A DNA stretch of 64,000 nucleotides from Amblyomma americanum (GCF_052857255.1 NC_135505.1:22984269-23048268), one strand, 5' to 3'; shown: positions 22,967 to 35,385, counted from the first letter of the stretch. The notes: generated by a model from the letters alone, not told the origin. Made by a program: numbers and translations.

Positions 22967-23378
22967 TATACGTAGCGAAAGGAGCCATTAACTGATGGAG
23001 CCTAAAAGATGTCCGCCTGTGTGTTGTCGGTCAGTCGTGCCGAACAGCCCGGTCAACGACTTCGGGGTCCGACAGTTGCTGTCGCATCGAGCAAGGCTTC
23101 TCTTCTTCCGTGACTTGCAACCCTGGGCCGAGCGCATCACCTCCCATATTCATTCGACCCCACGCGCATGCGCAGTAAGGCACATAGCTAGTCGTGGCGT
23201 CAACACGCAGCGGGGAAGGGGGCGAGACTGCGGTGTCAACGGTGGCCGCGGAGGCGGCGCAGCTGTGACGTCACGCCTGGCGCACCTGTGGCGAAACTCG
23301 CGCTTGCGCAGTAGGAGCAGATCGCCAACAAGACTGGCGAAATCGCTCCGGCTAGCGTAGTGTAGCTTTCGCTACAAA
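22967..23378. repeat. GC-rich MITE-like insertion in LINE copy B
   Basis: Sits between the ORF1 end and the readable endonuclease. The ends are inverted: gtagcgaaag at 22972 and ctttcgctac at 23366. The interior is rich in CpG with gcgcatgcgc and gtgacgtcac. The right end resembles that of 49125-49320. No coding content. Confidence 0.5.
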
Positions 23379-24051
23379 ATAAAACTGAATAAATAGCAGC
23401 GCTGTAATCCACCTTAAACTTTGATATCATAATCGGGATTGAGTTTAGGCTGAACGACACTATTTCCAGCTCAGAAGTGTTTCCCGCTGATTATGAAGCC
23501 TGTAGTAAGGAGAGAAATTCACATGGCGGAGGCGTTTTACAACTCGTAAAAATGCTCATTTCAAGTTTCATGCTCGACTTCAGTGGCTGTGATTGTGAAA
23601 CTGCATGGTGTAAAGTTGTGCTTCAAGATAGGGAACACCTTACGATAGGAACATTTTACCGTATGCCTAGCGCTACAGCCAGTGACCCATTTACTTACCT
23701 TTTTAATTTTTTCGATAAAGTTACAACTGAATATTTCTTGCTAGAGGGGGACTTAAATATGCCCGATGTTCGCTGGGTTAACCAACTGCCAGTATTTTCA
23801 TCACTGCATATGGTTTATTCCAGATCGTAGATGCTCCCACTCAACGGTTTCGTGGCGCTTCTGCTACCCCCGATATTGGCTCCTCAAACTCAAGTTTCTT
23901 GTTGAATTCTGTTTCCATATTTCCGGGTATAAGCGACCATGACACTGCGGTTGCCGGAGCTCAGTGCCTACGACCGCAGACTACTATTAAAAAAACCATG
24001 AAAATTTCATTTTTTTGAATGCGGAATCCATACTCAAATCACACAGGAATT

Positions 24052-24287
24052 GGTTTACTTTATGGCAGTATAACGTCCCAAAGCGACTCAGGCTATGAGA
24101 GACGCCGTAGTGAAGGGCTCCGGGAATTTCGACCACCTGGGGTTCTTGAACGTGCACTGACATCGCACAGTACATGAGCCTCTAGAATTTCGTCTCCCTC
24201 GAAATTCGACCGCCGCGGCCGGGATCGAACCCGCGTCTTTCGGGCCAGAAGTCGAGTGCCATTACCACTCAGCCACCGCAGCGGCCA
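24052..24287 (-). mobile_element. tRNA-headed SINE with 12-bp target duplication
   Basis: The minus strand starts with ggctgagtggtaatggcact (A box) and ggttcgatccc (B box) and ends in ctgagtcgctttgggacgtt. The direct repeat cacacaggaatt lies at 24040-24051 and 24288-24299. It interrupts CR1 copy B and so is younger than that element. Confidence 0.9.
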
Positions 24288-24558
24288 CACACAGGAATTA
24301 GTTCTGCTGCAAAGGAAAATCATTTGTCGCTTGCAGCACTACGTCAACGCCGCTGATTTATGGTGGCTATTAAAAAAGAAGCTCCTGCTCCTTGTTGAAC
24401 AACACATCCCTTGCAATATTCTTACTCCAGAATTAAGAAATAATAGGCCACTGTTAACGGACAATATCAAATCTCTAATTAAAAAAGAAAGATAAGTTAT
24501 TGGCAAGTTGATTCATTGAAGCGTAAAGATGCGATGCGCGAAAGGAACGTTGACATGT

Positions 24559-24592
24559 AAGAAGACGGGGCAAGCACTTGTCCCGTCTTCTT
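24559..24592. repeat. 34-bp perfect-type hairpin inside LINE copy B
   Basis: Arms aagaagacggggcaag (24559-24574) and cttgtcccgtcttctt (24577-24592) pair with one mismatch around a 2-base loop, and interrupt the LINE linker frame. Confidence 0.9.
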
Positions 24593-25310
24593 TTATGCGA
24601 ATTTTCCGTTCGCGCAACCCATATTTACGCTTTATTAACAAAAGGGACCGTAAATTTAAACAATACATGCGATGTGCAGATCAGCAGCTATATAAATGTT
24701 TTTCTGGATTTGTGTAATGATATTGCAGGCAAAATCAAAGCGTATAAAAAATTTACTTTCACAAACTTGGCTCTAAGGTAAAACACAATCCTAAAGAGCT
24801 TTGGAAGTGGGCTAAGTCAACCCGCAAGGACGGTGTCAGCATTTCGACAAAAACTCAGACCAATAACACTATAAGTAATGATATCAATACGGCAAACTGC
24901 TTTAATGAGTCGGTTTTTTCAAGGACCATACCTAGCTGTCTGCCGGTTCACTCAACTGTATTTCTGAGCCTATGTCTGATATCACCACTGAGAGCTTTGG
25001 AATATTCAAATTCCTTGAAAAAATAGAGTTGAATTCAGCTTTCGGTCCTGACAGTTTTCCGAACTTTATTCTCAAGCCTTGTGCTAGAATTATTTCGAAC
25101 ATAAAGCCGTAATATTTATTAAGCCCTTTAGTAATTCTGATTTACCGGAAGACTGGGAAATGGGTCACGTTGTGGCGGTTCATAAGGGTGGGCTTAGGAA
25201 TCAGGTGAAGAACTGTAGGCCAATATCTCTAACCAGTGTTTGTTGCAAGACCTTAGAACATAATATCTACTCAAACTTTATAAACCACCTCCATAAGTCG
25301 CACGGTACTA

Positions 25311-25833
25311 AATAAAGATCACTATCTTTTCCCGTCCGCATACATTTCGCAGCGTCGAGATCACCCCAATAAGATTAAAGAAGTATCAGTGCCTACCTTG
25401 GTTTTTGCAGTCATTTTTTCCACACACAATAAGGTCATGGAACCTACTCTCTCCCCCCCCCCCTTCCCACCCCCGAGATGGCTCTGGTTGTATCCGAATT
25501 TACCGCAGCGTTAAATGCAGCACTTGCTTAGTATTGATATCGTTGGTCTGGTACCTCAACCTTCTCTCGAAAGATTCATTCCACTTGTCATGTCTTAAAC
25601 TTTGTATAATTGTTGTATGTGCCTCGATATGACCATGCATTTTCTTTTCAGTTCAAGTGTGCAGTTACATCGCAATTTTGAGCGCATGCTCTTTCTATAC
25701 GTCCTTACCAAATTGTTTGTATTATTCACTGCTGTTGCTTGAATTATTTTATGTATTCCTGTACCCTAGCGTTCCAGCTACGAAGAGCATATTGCATCAC
25801 CCTACTCTCTGCTTGCGAATGTAGGTACTTCAA

Positions 25834-25880
<47 letters not shown>

Positions 25881-25900
25881 ACAAATAAATAAATAAAAAA

Positions 25901-25931
<31 letters not shown>

Positions 25932-25935
25932 ATCT
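25311..25935 (+). repeat. CR1-type LINE copy B C-terminus, 3' UTR and (AAAT)n tail
   Basis: FFPHTIRSWNLLSPP is the usual C-terminal phrase of CR1-type RTs. A 3' UTR follows, then about 25 AAAT units (25831-25934) with single interruptions. The parallel with 14571-15061 supports the tail reading. Confidence 0.65.
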
Positions 25936-26756
25936 TTGCCATAAAAAAGCAAGAACAGAACTCAGAGCAATTGCAACGCGCAGCACGTCCCACATCTACC
26001 TCTTTCGCTTCATCTCCTCACGCGACTGCTTTCGCTAGTGGCACAGCAGTCACATCGGCTAGCCTGAGAGACCACAGAAAGCACATTGTTTTATCTGCGT
26101 AGCTCAAAATCTCAAGAATGGTAGCTAAGGACAGGTGAACGTTTTGTATATGTCAATATTTTTGTAATCAATTTCTGGCTCAGTACAGCGGCTTATTTTG
26201 GTTTTGCTTGTATTCTTTCTTTTCTATTGGCAGCATATTTAACTAATCATTTTCAAAAACTTTTTAAAGACACAACTCTGACATTTTTTTCATCCAGAAG
26301 TATAATAACTAAGCTGCATTTTGAAGTATTACAATGCGCAGTGCATTTAGCACTTCTTGATGAAATACGATTTTAAAACACCAAATCTTCGCCATATTTG
26401 CGCGGTGCGGAAAGAGTTTATCCGTTTTCTAGGGTTGGCTATTCCCAAATCTTTGGGGGTCTTGGAATTTTGGCAGTTGTCCAACTTCCAAGTGCTATCC
26501 CATTTTCTTCTTAAGAATGTTGTAAGAAGGTCCACGAGCTTTTAGAAAGACAGATGCAGTTACTTTTTGCAGTTTTATGAACCGCTTCAGAGAGCTGCTG
26601 AAGACCGTTCGTACCCCAACATTCTCCAGGGGAGTACTGGCTGCAGATAAACCTGTTTCAGACTTCAAATATAATATTGGGCGCAGAATAGTTGTCGCCC
26701 TGCTGACGACATAATTTTTACTAAACTGGCTGCTTTTTTGTAAAGGCGTATAGGTG
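25936..26756. other. no recognisable feature
   Basis: AT-rich, only short frames, nothing recognised. Confidence 0.5.
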
Positions 26757-27025
26757 TAAAACTATTATGCAGAAAACTCAAGTAATGTTCAGCATTCACG
26801 AAAGGGAACAGCGGGCACTCACATCAAGAATGGTAGTTTACAAATATCCCCCAAGAGAAAAGTGTACAACAGCCGTATCTTACCGGTACTCCCCTACGGG
26901 GCAGAAACGGGGATGCTAGCGAAAAGGGTTCAGATTAAGTTTAGGAAAACGCAGCGAGCCATGGAAAGAAAAATGATAGTGTGGGTCACGGGGAAAACAC
27001 GCGTAATGACATCCTAGTCATAATC
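26757..27025 (+). pseudogene. RTE-type LINE fragment
   Basis: Matches the inter-domain part of the RTE copies at 37436 and 62640: mqktqvmFS, FTNIPQEKS, then ggggcagaaacggggatgct and the stretch for RAMERKM. Heavily mutated, no open frame. Confidence 0.5.
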
Positions 27026-27447
27026 AAGGAGTGATCTGCACTCATTCTAGTGTTCCGATTAGCGAGATAATACGACTTCAGTCTTTGTGTCAAGTGAAGT
27101 AATTGTTCGCAATCGTTCTCATGAGTGTTGCAGTCTTTTGCTTGTCCTACGCGAGAGGTCAATGACGCAAACAAAAATTTAATAGTGACTAGCGCTGTTT
27201 CTCTACACCTAACACCTCTCCCTTCCCCCCCCCCCTCCCCCCGTGCCCCGCCCATAAAAATTGAAGTTGTGCACATCCCCCCCCCCCATAATAATTTCAG
27301 CTCCTGGAAAAACCCCTGCACTTACATGTTGACTGCAACTACAATGACGCTTTTTCCGGAAACCCCCGCCTTGAGAGTATAGCGAACAATGCTAGCACGT
27401 AGGCCAGTTTGTTGATCACCTTCATAAACGTAAACGCTACTTAACCT

Positions 27448-27548
27448 ATTCCATAACTAAGCGCATTTGACGGAACAGAGACGATGCAAAACAGAGCGCT
27501 GCCGTGCGCGTTCTGTGTTCTGTCAAATGGGCTGTATAGTTACGGAAG
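27448..27548. repeat. short foldback made of Penelope-like termini
   Basis: The left side (ccataactaagcgcatttga ... acagagcgc) pairs with the right side (gcgcgttctgtgttctgtca ... agttacgg). The left side is the same sequence as the left end of the Penelope-like element at 52209 (ccataacttcagcgcatttg). Confidence 0.6.
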
Positions 27549-27677
27549 TCGAAAACGAACTCGCCCAAAACATTGTATTTACGTATGCGCTGTTTTCTAA
27601 TTTGGAAGAACCTTTTGCTGGGCAAGCTAATGCATGCATATATTGTTAAAAAAAAGTTGCGCTCACATTTAAGAAGA

Positions 27678-28090
27678 ACAGGAAAAAAACGGTGAAGACG
27701 GAAAGAGCGCTAACTATAAACTAGTTTTAATTCGGAACCGAGAAGGAGCGAACTTGCCGGCTCTTTGCATTACGTGCAAGGGTTGTGAGCCATGGCTCAA
27801 GAACGTTAAGGCTCAAGCAGGAGCCAAGAAAAAGTGGCCCGTGAGCTTCTACAATCGTACGCACGAAAGTAAAGTGCCAGGACTGCATTAGTGACACTTC
27901 TGTTAGTCTGTATACTGGGGAAAAAAAAACTTTTTGCGCAGATTCTACTGATTTGTGCGCACGCTTGATTTGATATTTCTCTCATTTTTTATGCACGTGT
28001 GTACACAACCAATATAAGCAGTACTGAACCGAATAAAACCAGTTGATAGTTTGCGCTCTTTCTGCCTTTCCGTCCGCTTTTGGCGCGGCA
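27678..28090. repeat. inverted-repeat element, about 45-bp arms
   Basis: Left gaagacggaaagagcgctaa ... ctagttttaattcgg (27694-27740) matches the inverse of ccgaataaaaccagttgata ... gtttgcgctctttctgcc (28030-28080). The right end resembles Penelope-like 3' ends. About 290 bp of non-coding spacer. Confidence 0.55.
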
Positions 28091-28129
28091 AGTGGTGCTT
28101 CGCTTTCCTGTACTGCTTGACAACGTGCC

Positions 28130-28890
28130 ACCTGGATGGATGGGTGGATGGAAGGTAGGAGCGTCCCCTTTGAAACGGGATGACGGCAGTTGCCACCATG
28201 CTCAACTTTTTTCCCGTTTATTTTCGTTACCTCTGTTGTAAGTTATTAAAATTCATTTTCTTTAAATACGTCTTCCTACACTTTTAACCCACCTCTCTGC
28301 TTTTGAGCCACCAATCTTCCTATCGCTGTTTTATAATTTCCACTGGAGATTTATTTACATGACTATCGTTATCTCTAAACCCTACGGCCTCAGGAAGAGT
28401 GCCTGTGCCTGCATCGACATCAGGATAGATACTATCACATTTTAGCCTGAGATGTTGTATTGTTTCCACAGATTTACCACACACAGCACATGTGTCATCA
28501 TCTTCATGAAATTTCTTTTTGTAGCCGCGCGTTCTAAGACATTCTGTCCTAGCTTCAAAGAGTATATAGGGCATTGCCTCTTGATTTATCATAAAACGCT
28601 TCCTTCCTGATGTGCCTTTTCCAGTATCGGTACAGTTCTACAATACGCTTCTTTTTTATTGAATCTATCCAATTTTTGCCTTCGACGTTTTAAACCTGTG
28701 GTTTAATGCTCTTTCTTCGTCCTCGTCTCTGGCAAATTTACTGGTCTGCTCACTAGTTCTTTTCCGCCAGTGTGAGTCAACGTTCTTTCTCTATAAGTAT
28801 TTAAATACCTTAGCTGCCCACCTGATATCGTCCAATTTCCTCAGGGGTTCTTCGCATAGTATTTTACTCTGAGCTTCCCGTGAACCTGTC
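28130..28890 (-). pseudogene. LINE 3' end, same family as 10052-11335
   Basis: The minus strand codes for LDDIR-AAKVFKYL-like and SEQTSKFARDEDEERALN pieces, then the open frame 28592-28320 with YILFEARTECLRTRGYKKKF and the Cys/His motif DDTCAVCGKSVETIQHLRLKC. The 3' end (28130 side) finishes in catccatccatcc, a short tandem tail. Confidence 0.65.
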
Positions 28891-28974
28891 CCACGCCGTA
28901 ACACGCCACCTGCCGACGACACCGAATACGATGCGGAGCGTAGGAACGGTCCCCTTAGAGCTGTACAGTAAAAA

Positions 28975-29372
28975 AAGGAATTAAAACCATAGATGGATCA
29001 TCATCATCGGCCTGATTACGCCCAATGCAGGGCAAAGGCCTCTCTCATGTACCTCCAATTAACCCTGTCCTTTGCCAGCTGCGCCCACCCTACGCCTGAA
29101 AACTTCTTAATCTCATCCGCCCACCTAACCTTCTGCCGCCCCCTGCCACGCTTGTCTTCGGTTGGAATCCACTCCGTTTCCGTTAAGGATCAGCGGTTAT
29201 CTTGCCTTCGCATCACATGCCCTGCCCAAGCCCATTTCTTCCTTTTGATTTCGACTAGGATGTCATTAACACGCGTTTGTTCCCTCACCCATTCTGCCCG
29301 CTTCTGGACTCTTAACGTTACACCTATCATTTTTTCTTTCCATGGCTCAATGCGTTGTACTTAACTTAAAAT
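28975..29372 (-). pseudogene. RTE-type LINE 3' end
   Basis: The minus strand encodes the RTE C-terminus (RAMERKM-IGVTL, VRKQ/REQTRVNDILVEI, WAGHVMRRQDNR, EWIPTEDKRGRGRQKVRW-like pieces), ending in a (GAT)n tail at about 28990. Close relative of 34969-35385. Confidence 0.75.
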
Positions 29373-30560
29373 GAACGACTAGTCTTGTGTACACTTCCAC
29401 ACATTTACACTAGACAGATAGCGAACAAAAATTAGATGCCGTAATTTTTGGCACAAATGATAGGTATGGCACTGACAGTGACCAAAAGAACACTTTTTTG
29501 AAACTGAAATGAGCGGAAAGTATTTTTTTTCTGAACATGTCACAAACCGCCGATCCCAGGGGCCGCCTGTAAAAGCTGCGATAATACAGAATGTGACGTT
29601 AATCCTACCCGTCGAAAGCTTTAGCCGGTGTGGACCGCATCAGTGTGGACGCGTTTGACATTTATTTGTTTCCTTGTACAGTCCATTTCTTTTGGCTGCC
29701 TAGAGTCCATGCTTCTGGATTTTCTGCCTGCTTCTCTTGATTGTATGCTCGGGTGACCCCTTGCGTGATTCAGTCACAATTTTAATCGAGAATCTCTGGT
29801 CGTCTTCAGCGATAGCATACCAAAAAAGTTTTCCACAATTTACCTGCTTAAGTGAAATGAGACTTAGCGGTGTTAGCATGTTTGCTTTGGCTAGCTTTGT
29901 TTTATCTTGGTTTCAATTTTCTTCAGCTTGAAAATTCGAGTTGCTCCGAAACGTTCTTGTAATAGTTCCTTCCTTCACCTTAATCTTGAGTTAAGCTGCC
30001 TGAGCTTCTTGTTGCAATTGCAGTCGCCGTTTCCTCTGTTCGGCGGTCTCTGAAGTCACTTGTACGAAGCCCTTCAGCTGCAAGTTTCTCCAGACTTCAT
30101 CATTCGCCTCTCCTTTCTCGCCGTTCTCTGTGTTTCTCGTTCTTAATTCGTTTCCGCATCCCCTTTAGCAAGGTAATAGTGCCTTCAAAGCTCTGCTTAC
30201 GCTTTCCGCCTCGCCATCTCCGCTGAATCGGTTGACTCACGTGCGCGCGCTCTCTTTTGCGTTGCTGCTCAGGTAGCCGTGCTTCGTTCGGCTTCGGCAT
30301 CGATCGAAGGGCCGGCCTCATCCACGGTTTACCGCTCGTCCACTGCACGTTCCTCCGTCGAGTTCATATCTTCTTACTGCCATCTTCGTGTACACGCAAC
30401 GGCATCTTTAGCTCTTCATCTGCTTCCTTCACCATCTTCCCATTGGCTGTAGCTGGCGCGACGCTCCTCCAAACTCAACCGAGTTACTCCGAGGGTTCAC
30501 CCCCAAACAGGACTGCTTTTTCGCTAGCGAGGCATTAGTGCTAGCGCACTAAAAAGCCCC
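29373..30560. other. no recognisable feature
   Basis: Searched for P450 exon signatures and mobile-element motifs without success. Confidence 0.5.
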
Positions 30561-30564
30561 ATTT

Positions 30565-31050
30565 CGCAGGATGGATGGATGCAAGAGTGAAGCGTCTACT
30601 TTGAAACGGGATGGCCGCAGTTGCTTCCATTTTAGACTTTTTTCTTTATATTTATTTAACGGTGTTATAAATCGGTCTCTAAATTCTACATTTTCTTTAA
30701 ATACACATTTAAACCTACAGTTTTAACCTCATGTCACCTCTCTGCTTTTGAGCCACCCTGCTTTTGAGCCACCAATCTTCCAATTGCATTTTGCTGACTT
30801 CCACCGCACATTCACTTGACCCATGAATGTCTCCCCAGGGCCTGAGGGAATGTGACTGTGCCTGCATCGACATCCGGCCGGATACCATTACATTCGAGCA
30901 TAAGATGTTAAATTGTTTCTACAGGTTTACTACACATCGCACATGTGTCATCTTTTTTATATTTCCTTTTGTGGCTGCGCGTTTTAAGACACCTTGATCT
31001 AGTTTCACAGTGTAGGGCACTGCCTCTTGAATCAGAGAAGCTACTGGTAT
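30565..31050 (-). pseudogene. LINE 3' end, second copy of the 28130 family
   Basis: The same 3' UTR as 28130 (ggatggatgg, ctctgcttttgagccacc, gcctgcatcgacatc) and the Cys motif DDTCAMCSKPVETI. More decayed than the 28130 copy; same orientation. Confidence 0.65.
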
Positions 31051-31199
31051 CGCTATCTCGTGCCCGCCAGCGGAAGGAGCGCTTTCTCGCTCTGGGCATG
31101 AGTGAGTTTGCTATGCTTCCAGTCACCCGCAGAAACCGCCCTTATATCCGGCTTCCATGTATGATACCACACCTAAATCTTCATTTGAAATTTCTGAGT

Positions 31200-31389
31200 C
31201 ACTACGCCCTCATGGAAGGTTCAGCATAAATTCTCGTCAGCTCGACGCTAGACGGACACTGCTCACGTGCACACTGCCAGCCAGCCCTGCATAAGGGGCT
31301 GCTCAGGCTAGGCTTGAGGGTAGGCTTGATTTAAATAAAAGTTGTTTCAATCAATCAATCTATAAATCAATCAAACAATCAATCAATCG
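31200..31389 (+). repeat. probable LINE 3' UTR with (AATC)n tail
   Basis: aataaaagttgtttc (near 31336) runs into about ten imperfect AATC units. The preceding ggctgctcaggctaggcttg block looks like a LINE 3' UTR. No coding part retained. Confidence 0.4.
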
Positions 31390-32095
31390 TATCCAGTAGT
31401 GCCCTGTGTGCGGCCCGGCCGCAAACGAAACATAAAAGATACAGCCATCAGCTCAAAAATAATCGGAATAACTGTGAACTAGGTAATGGTGGCATACGAA
31501 TGGAAATGGACTGCTTTCTGAAATGTTTTCAGGTTTTTGTTTAGTATCTATGAGGTATACTGAACGAAGGGGTACTCTGAGTTTTAAAAACGAAGTTAGA
31601 AGCTCACGTTCACCGGCGCTCGTTGCCAATTTCTTCGGGAGTGTGCAGACACTACAGAGCGCTTCTATCAAATTCAGCATGCTTGTCTGACGCTCACACT
31701 GTCCATTCCCGTATGGAAAAACAATGAGGCGGACGCGCAAGTACGCTAATGAAAATGCTCTCACTCTCTCTCTCTCTCTGCCGATTCTCTTGATCAGTGC
31801 AGGCTGCTTTAAATAGGAAACTGTTGCCTGCACTCATCTTTGCAATTTCGGGATGTCGTGGCTTTAAAGCGTGACCACTTGCGGGAAAGTACTGGCATCA
31901 AATGATTATTTCTATTCCTTCGCTACGATGGTTCCTGTGCGGTTTTACAGCATTAGTCAGTTAATTCCATCGCATGTACAAAGTGCGTGCGTGACATACA
32001 TGGAATGGCCTTTTGATTGGCCTTAAAACATCTATGCTGGCTCAATCTGTTCATACACTAATGCTAAATGGAGTGTACTACTTGAGACCACTTAC
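31390..32095. other. P450 intron, (CT)n only
   Basis: A short (CT)n run lies at 31762-31781. Nothing else recognised. Confidence 0.5.
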
Positions 32096-32297
32096 GGTAC
32101 GAGCGTGTCACCCGCGTTGTCAAAGATCCGGCTAGTAGGAGTTGGCACGTAGCGGTAGTAAGGAAACTGCGTAACCAGTGTATCAAGTCCTTTGAAGATG
32201 TCATCGATTGCCTGGAAGATGCGGAAAGCCTGCGAATCTCGATGAAGCCGCTTCTCTAGAAGTCCCAGCCTTGTTCCGAGTGATACTGCCGTGATCG
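32096..32297 (-). CDS. cytochrome P450, third exon seen
   Basis: The acceptor is cccacgtcgcag ending at 32298 and the donor is GTAAGTGG from 32095. The exon is 202 bases: two bases (CG) complete the codon split from 40719 (T plus CG, serine, giving RWALES across the junction), then ITAVSLGTRLGLLEKRL, SQAFRIFQAIDDIFKGLDTL and YYRYVPTPTSRIFDNAGDTL, ending with CC of a split proline. LGTRLG after the WALES block and the P-TP-R-F block are typical of mitochondrial-clan P450s (helices E to G). No stop or frameshift. Confidence 0.9.
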
Positions 32298-32344
32298 CTG
32301 CGACGTGGGAGGAGATGGCAGATTACAAAAGTGAGCTAGTGGGC

Positions 32345-32997
<653 letters not shown>

Positions 32998-33442
32998 AGC
33001 TGTGGGTATTAGGCACCGTCAGCAATTCGAGAAATAGTGCCAGTAGTGACAATGATAGTTTAAAGCTACAACTTGGGAGATATGTCTCTTGTGTTATCGC
33101 GCGTGTTCTTTAAATAATATTTACCACCTGTTTAGCGCTGGCTGTTTTTCGAGTGGAGATGGAAATAGAGTAACTAATGTATATCAAAAACAAGATCGAT
33201 ATTAACTATGAAACTATTTCCATACGGCCAGTCTTTTCGAGTATCTTTAAAGAAATTCATTCCAGAATGTCGAAGTTTATTATTGCACATAATTTGTGAA
33301 CAGAATATCAGTTCGTTTTTATAAAAACAAATCAATAAAGCTAGCTTTGCTTCATCAAAACGTAAATACCTTACAGCAGTTCGAAAATAAATTAATTGTC
33401 CTTGGAGTGTCGTGGACTTTTCTTGGCTCTTACACTTCGTAA

Positions 33443-33764
33443 GCACCCGGCGCGGTGGCTCAGTAGTTAGGGCGCTCGGCTATTGATCCGGAGTTCCCAT
33501 GTTGGAAACCCACCGCGGCGGCTGCGTTTTTATAGAGGAAAAACGCTGAGGCGCCCGTGTGCTGCGTGATGTCAGTGCACGTTAAAGATCCCCAGGTGGT
33601 CGAAATAACTCCAGAGCCCTCCACTAGGGCACCTCTTTCTTCTTTTCTTCTTTCGCTCCCTCCTTTATCCCTTCCCTTACGGCGTGGTTCAGGTGTCCAA
33701 CGATATATGAGACAGATATGGGGCCATTTCCTTTCCCCGGAAACCAATTAATATTATGATTATT
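33443..33764 (+). mobile_element. tRNA-headed SINE, full length, 9-bp target duplication
   Basis: Head ggcgcggtggctcagtagtt (A box), gttggaaaccc (B box), body gttaaagatccccaggtggt and tail ccggaaaccaattaatatta. The direct repeat acttcgtaa is at 33434-33442 and 33765-33773. Same family as 9746-10050. Confidence 0.9.
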
Positions 33765-33779
33765 ACTTCGTAAACCAAC

Positions 33780-34800
33780 CGAAATATAATGTTAAAAAAA
33801 CAACGTTTTTCGCCACCAAAGCAAAAACTTTGCCGTTCGTGATAACCTCTTAAACCGCCGTAGCTTGTTCTACGACGGGCGGAAGGGGCTGTTGGTGATC
33901 CCTCGGGACCTCCGTGCTGCCACCTGCGCCTCTTTCCACGCAGATCCACAATGCGGCCGCGCCGGTATACTGAAAACGTTAGGCTTGGCTGCGTCTTTGA
34001 TATTACTGGCGATGTATGTACTACTTCATACGTCGATATATTCGTTCATGTAGAGCCTGCTAACATCGCAAGATCCCTCCCCGCTACGACGTTTTTTCCG
34101 TTGCGGCCATTACTCTGCCTTCGCCGACCCTTTGACTCCGTGGGCATTGATCTTTCTGGCCCTTTTTCAACCACTTCCGCTAACAACGACTGAGTCATCG
34201 TGGACTGAGCGGTTCAACCACACACTCAGTGACATGCTCGCCATGTACGTTGAGACCGCCCACACCAACTTGGACCAAGCGCTCCCTCTTGTCACGCACG
34301 CGTAAAATACGGCTACACAGACAACGACGGGATTTTCTCCTTTCTTCCTCTCATATGGCCGGGAGCCTACATCCACCATGGGCACCATCCTTCTCTATAG
34401 CCCTGAGCCTTCCGAGACCACATAGCATTCCGAAGCTCACCTCTACGCCGAAGAATGCCGGCAACTCGCCCGCTGTTTCACCACACAGCTCTTTTGGCAC
34501 CAGAAGCACCGTCGGGATTCCTGTGACCCTCCCGCGTCATATCTCTCCGACGCACTTGTTTTGCTCTGGGTGCCTTCCTCCACTCCGGGGTTCGCCACGA
34601 AACAGCTTTCTTGCTACCAAGGAGCTTACCGCGTTATGCAACAAACTCGCCCCCTCTCTGGACCACCGTCGCTGGAGCGCGAAACTGTGCATGTCCCATG
34701 CCTCAAGCCTTATTACTGATCCTCCACACTTTCATCTCCGTAAATCGGCAGGGTGTATTTTTTTTTGCGGGGAGGTAAGTTTAATGGGACCGCGGCGGCT
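33780..34800 (+). pseudogene. gypsy-type integrase remnant with internal deletion
   Basis: Reads GRKGLLVIPRDLRAATCAS and FHADPQCGRAGILKTLG (zinc-binding HHCC region), then RPFDSVGIDLSGPFSTTSAN (first catalytic Asp of the integrase core). At about 34200 it jumps to HTLSDMLAMYVETAHTNL-like sequence, so the middle of the core with the second Asp is gone. The C-terminal remnant runs to about 34730. Frameshifted throughout. Confidence 0.65.
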
Positions 34801-34827
34801 GTTCAAGCAGCACAGCGAACATATAGT

Positions 34828-34968
34828 GTGTGCTAACTTGGACCAAGATTTTTGAGAAAACCTAAGTGTTCTTCGCAACTGAAATCGCGTGGATGTTAGG
34901 ATTTTTCTAATGTTACAGTACCAGTTTTGAGATCCTCTTACTTGAATAATTAGCCGAAATACATCTTC
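34828..34968 (+). repeat. dispersed non-coding repeat, copy 1 (cut by the RTE end)
   Basis: gctaacttggaccaagattt, aaaacctaagtgttcttcgc, actgaaatcgcgtggatg and cttacttgaataatta match the inverse of 35560-35700. Confidence 0.6.
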
Positions 34969-35385
34969 ATCATCATCATCATCAGCCTTACTGCATCCAC
35001 TTCAGGAAAAAGGCCTCTCCCATGTCTCTCCAATTAACCCTGTCCTTCGCCAGCTGTATCCGCCCTTTGCCTGCAAACTTCTTAATCTCATCCGCCCACC
35101 TAACCTTCTGCCGCCCCCTGCTACGCTTACTTTTTCTTGGAATCCACTCCGTTACAATTAAGGACCAGCGGTTACCTTGCCTTTCCATTACATGCCCTGC
35201 CCAAGCCAATTTCTTCCTCTTGATTTCGACTAGGATGTCCTTAACCCGCGTTTGTTCCCTCTCCCACTCTGCCCGCTTCCGGTCTCTTAACGTTACACCT
35301 ATCATTTTTCTTTCCATGGCTCGCTGCGTTTTTCTTAGCTTAAGCTGCGTTTCGTTAAGAGCGCTGTAATCGCTGCGCATTCGGG
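34969..35385 (-). pseudogene. RTE-type LINE C-terminus, intact 130-codon end
   Basis: The minus frame 35380-34988 is open: RAMERKMIGVTLRDRKRAEW, RVKDILVEIKRKKLAWAGHV, SLIVTEWIPRKSKRSRGRQK, KVRWADEIKKF and NWRDMGEAFFLKWMQ. This is the C-terminal domain of RTE-clade endonuclease/RT proteins. The 3' end is a (GAT)n tail at 34971-34984. 5'-truncated. Confidence 0.8.

Larger units (their letters stand above)
23440..25310 (+). pseudogene. CR1-type LINE copy B, ORF2, with insertions and a deletion
   Basis: Endonuclease: SHGGGVLQLVKMLISSFML, DCETAWCKVVLQDREHLTIG and FLLEGDLNMPDVRWVNQLP (Asp-x-Asn box). A SINE interrupts at 24052-24287 and a hairpin at 24559-24592. The RT opens with DLPEDWEMGHVVAVHKGG and CRPISLTSVCCKTLEH (about 25140-25260). 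The remaining RT, including the catalytic YxDD box, is missing: the sequence passes near 25310 to the extreme C-terminus. Confidence 0.75.

Noticed and set aside
30100..30348. Arg-rich minus frame as a gene
   Set aside because: Low-complexity basic run without start context, motif or splice partners.
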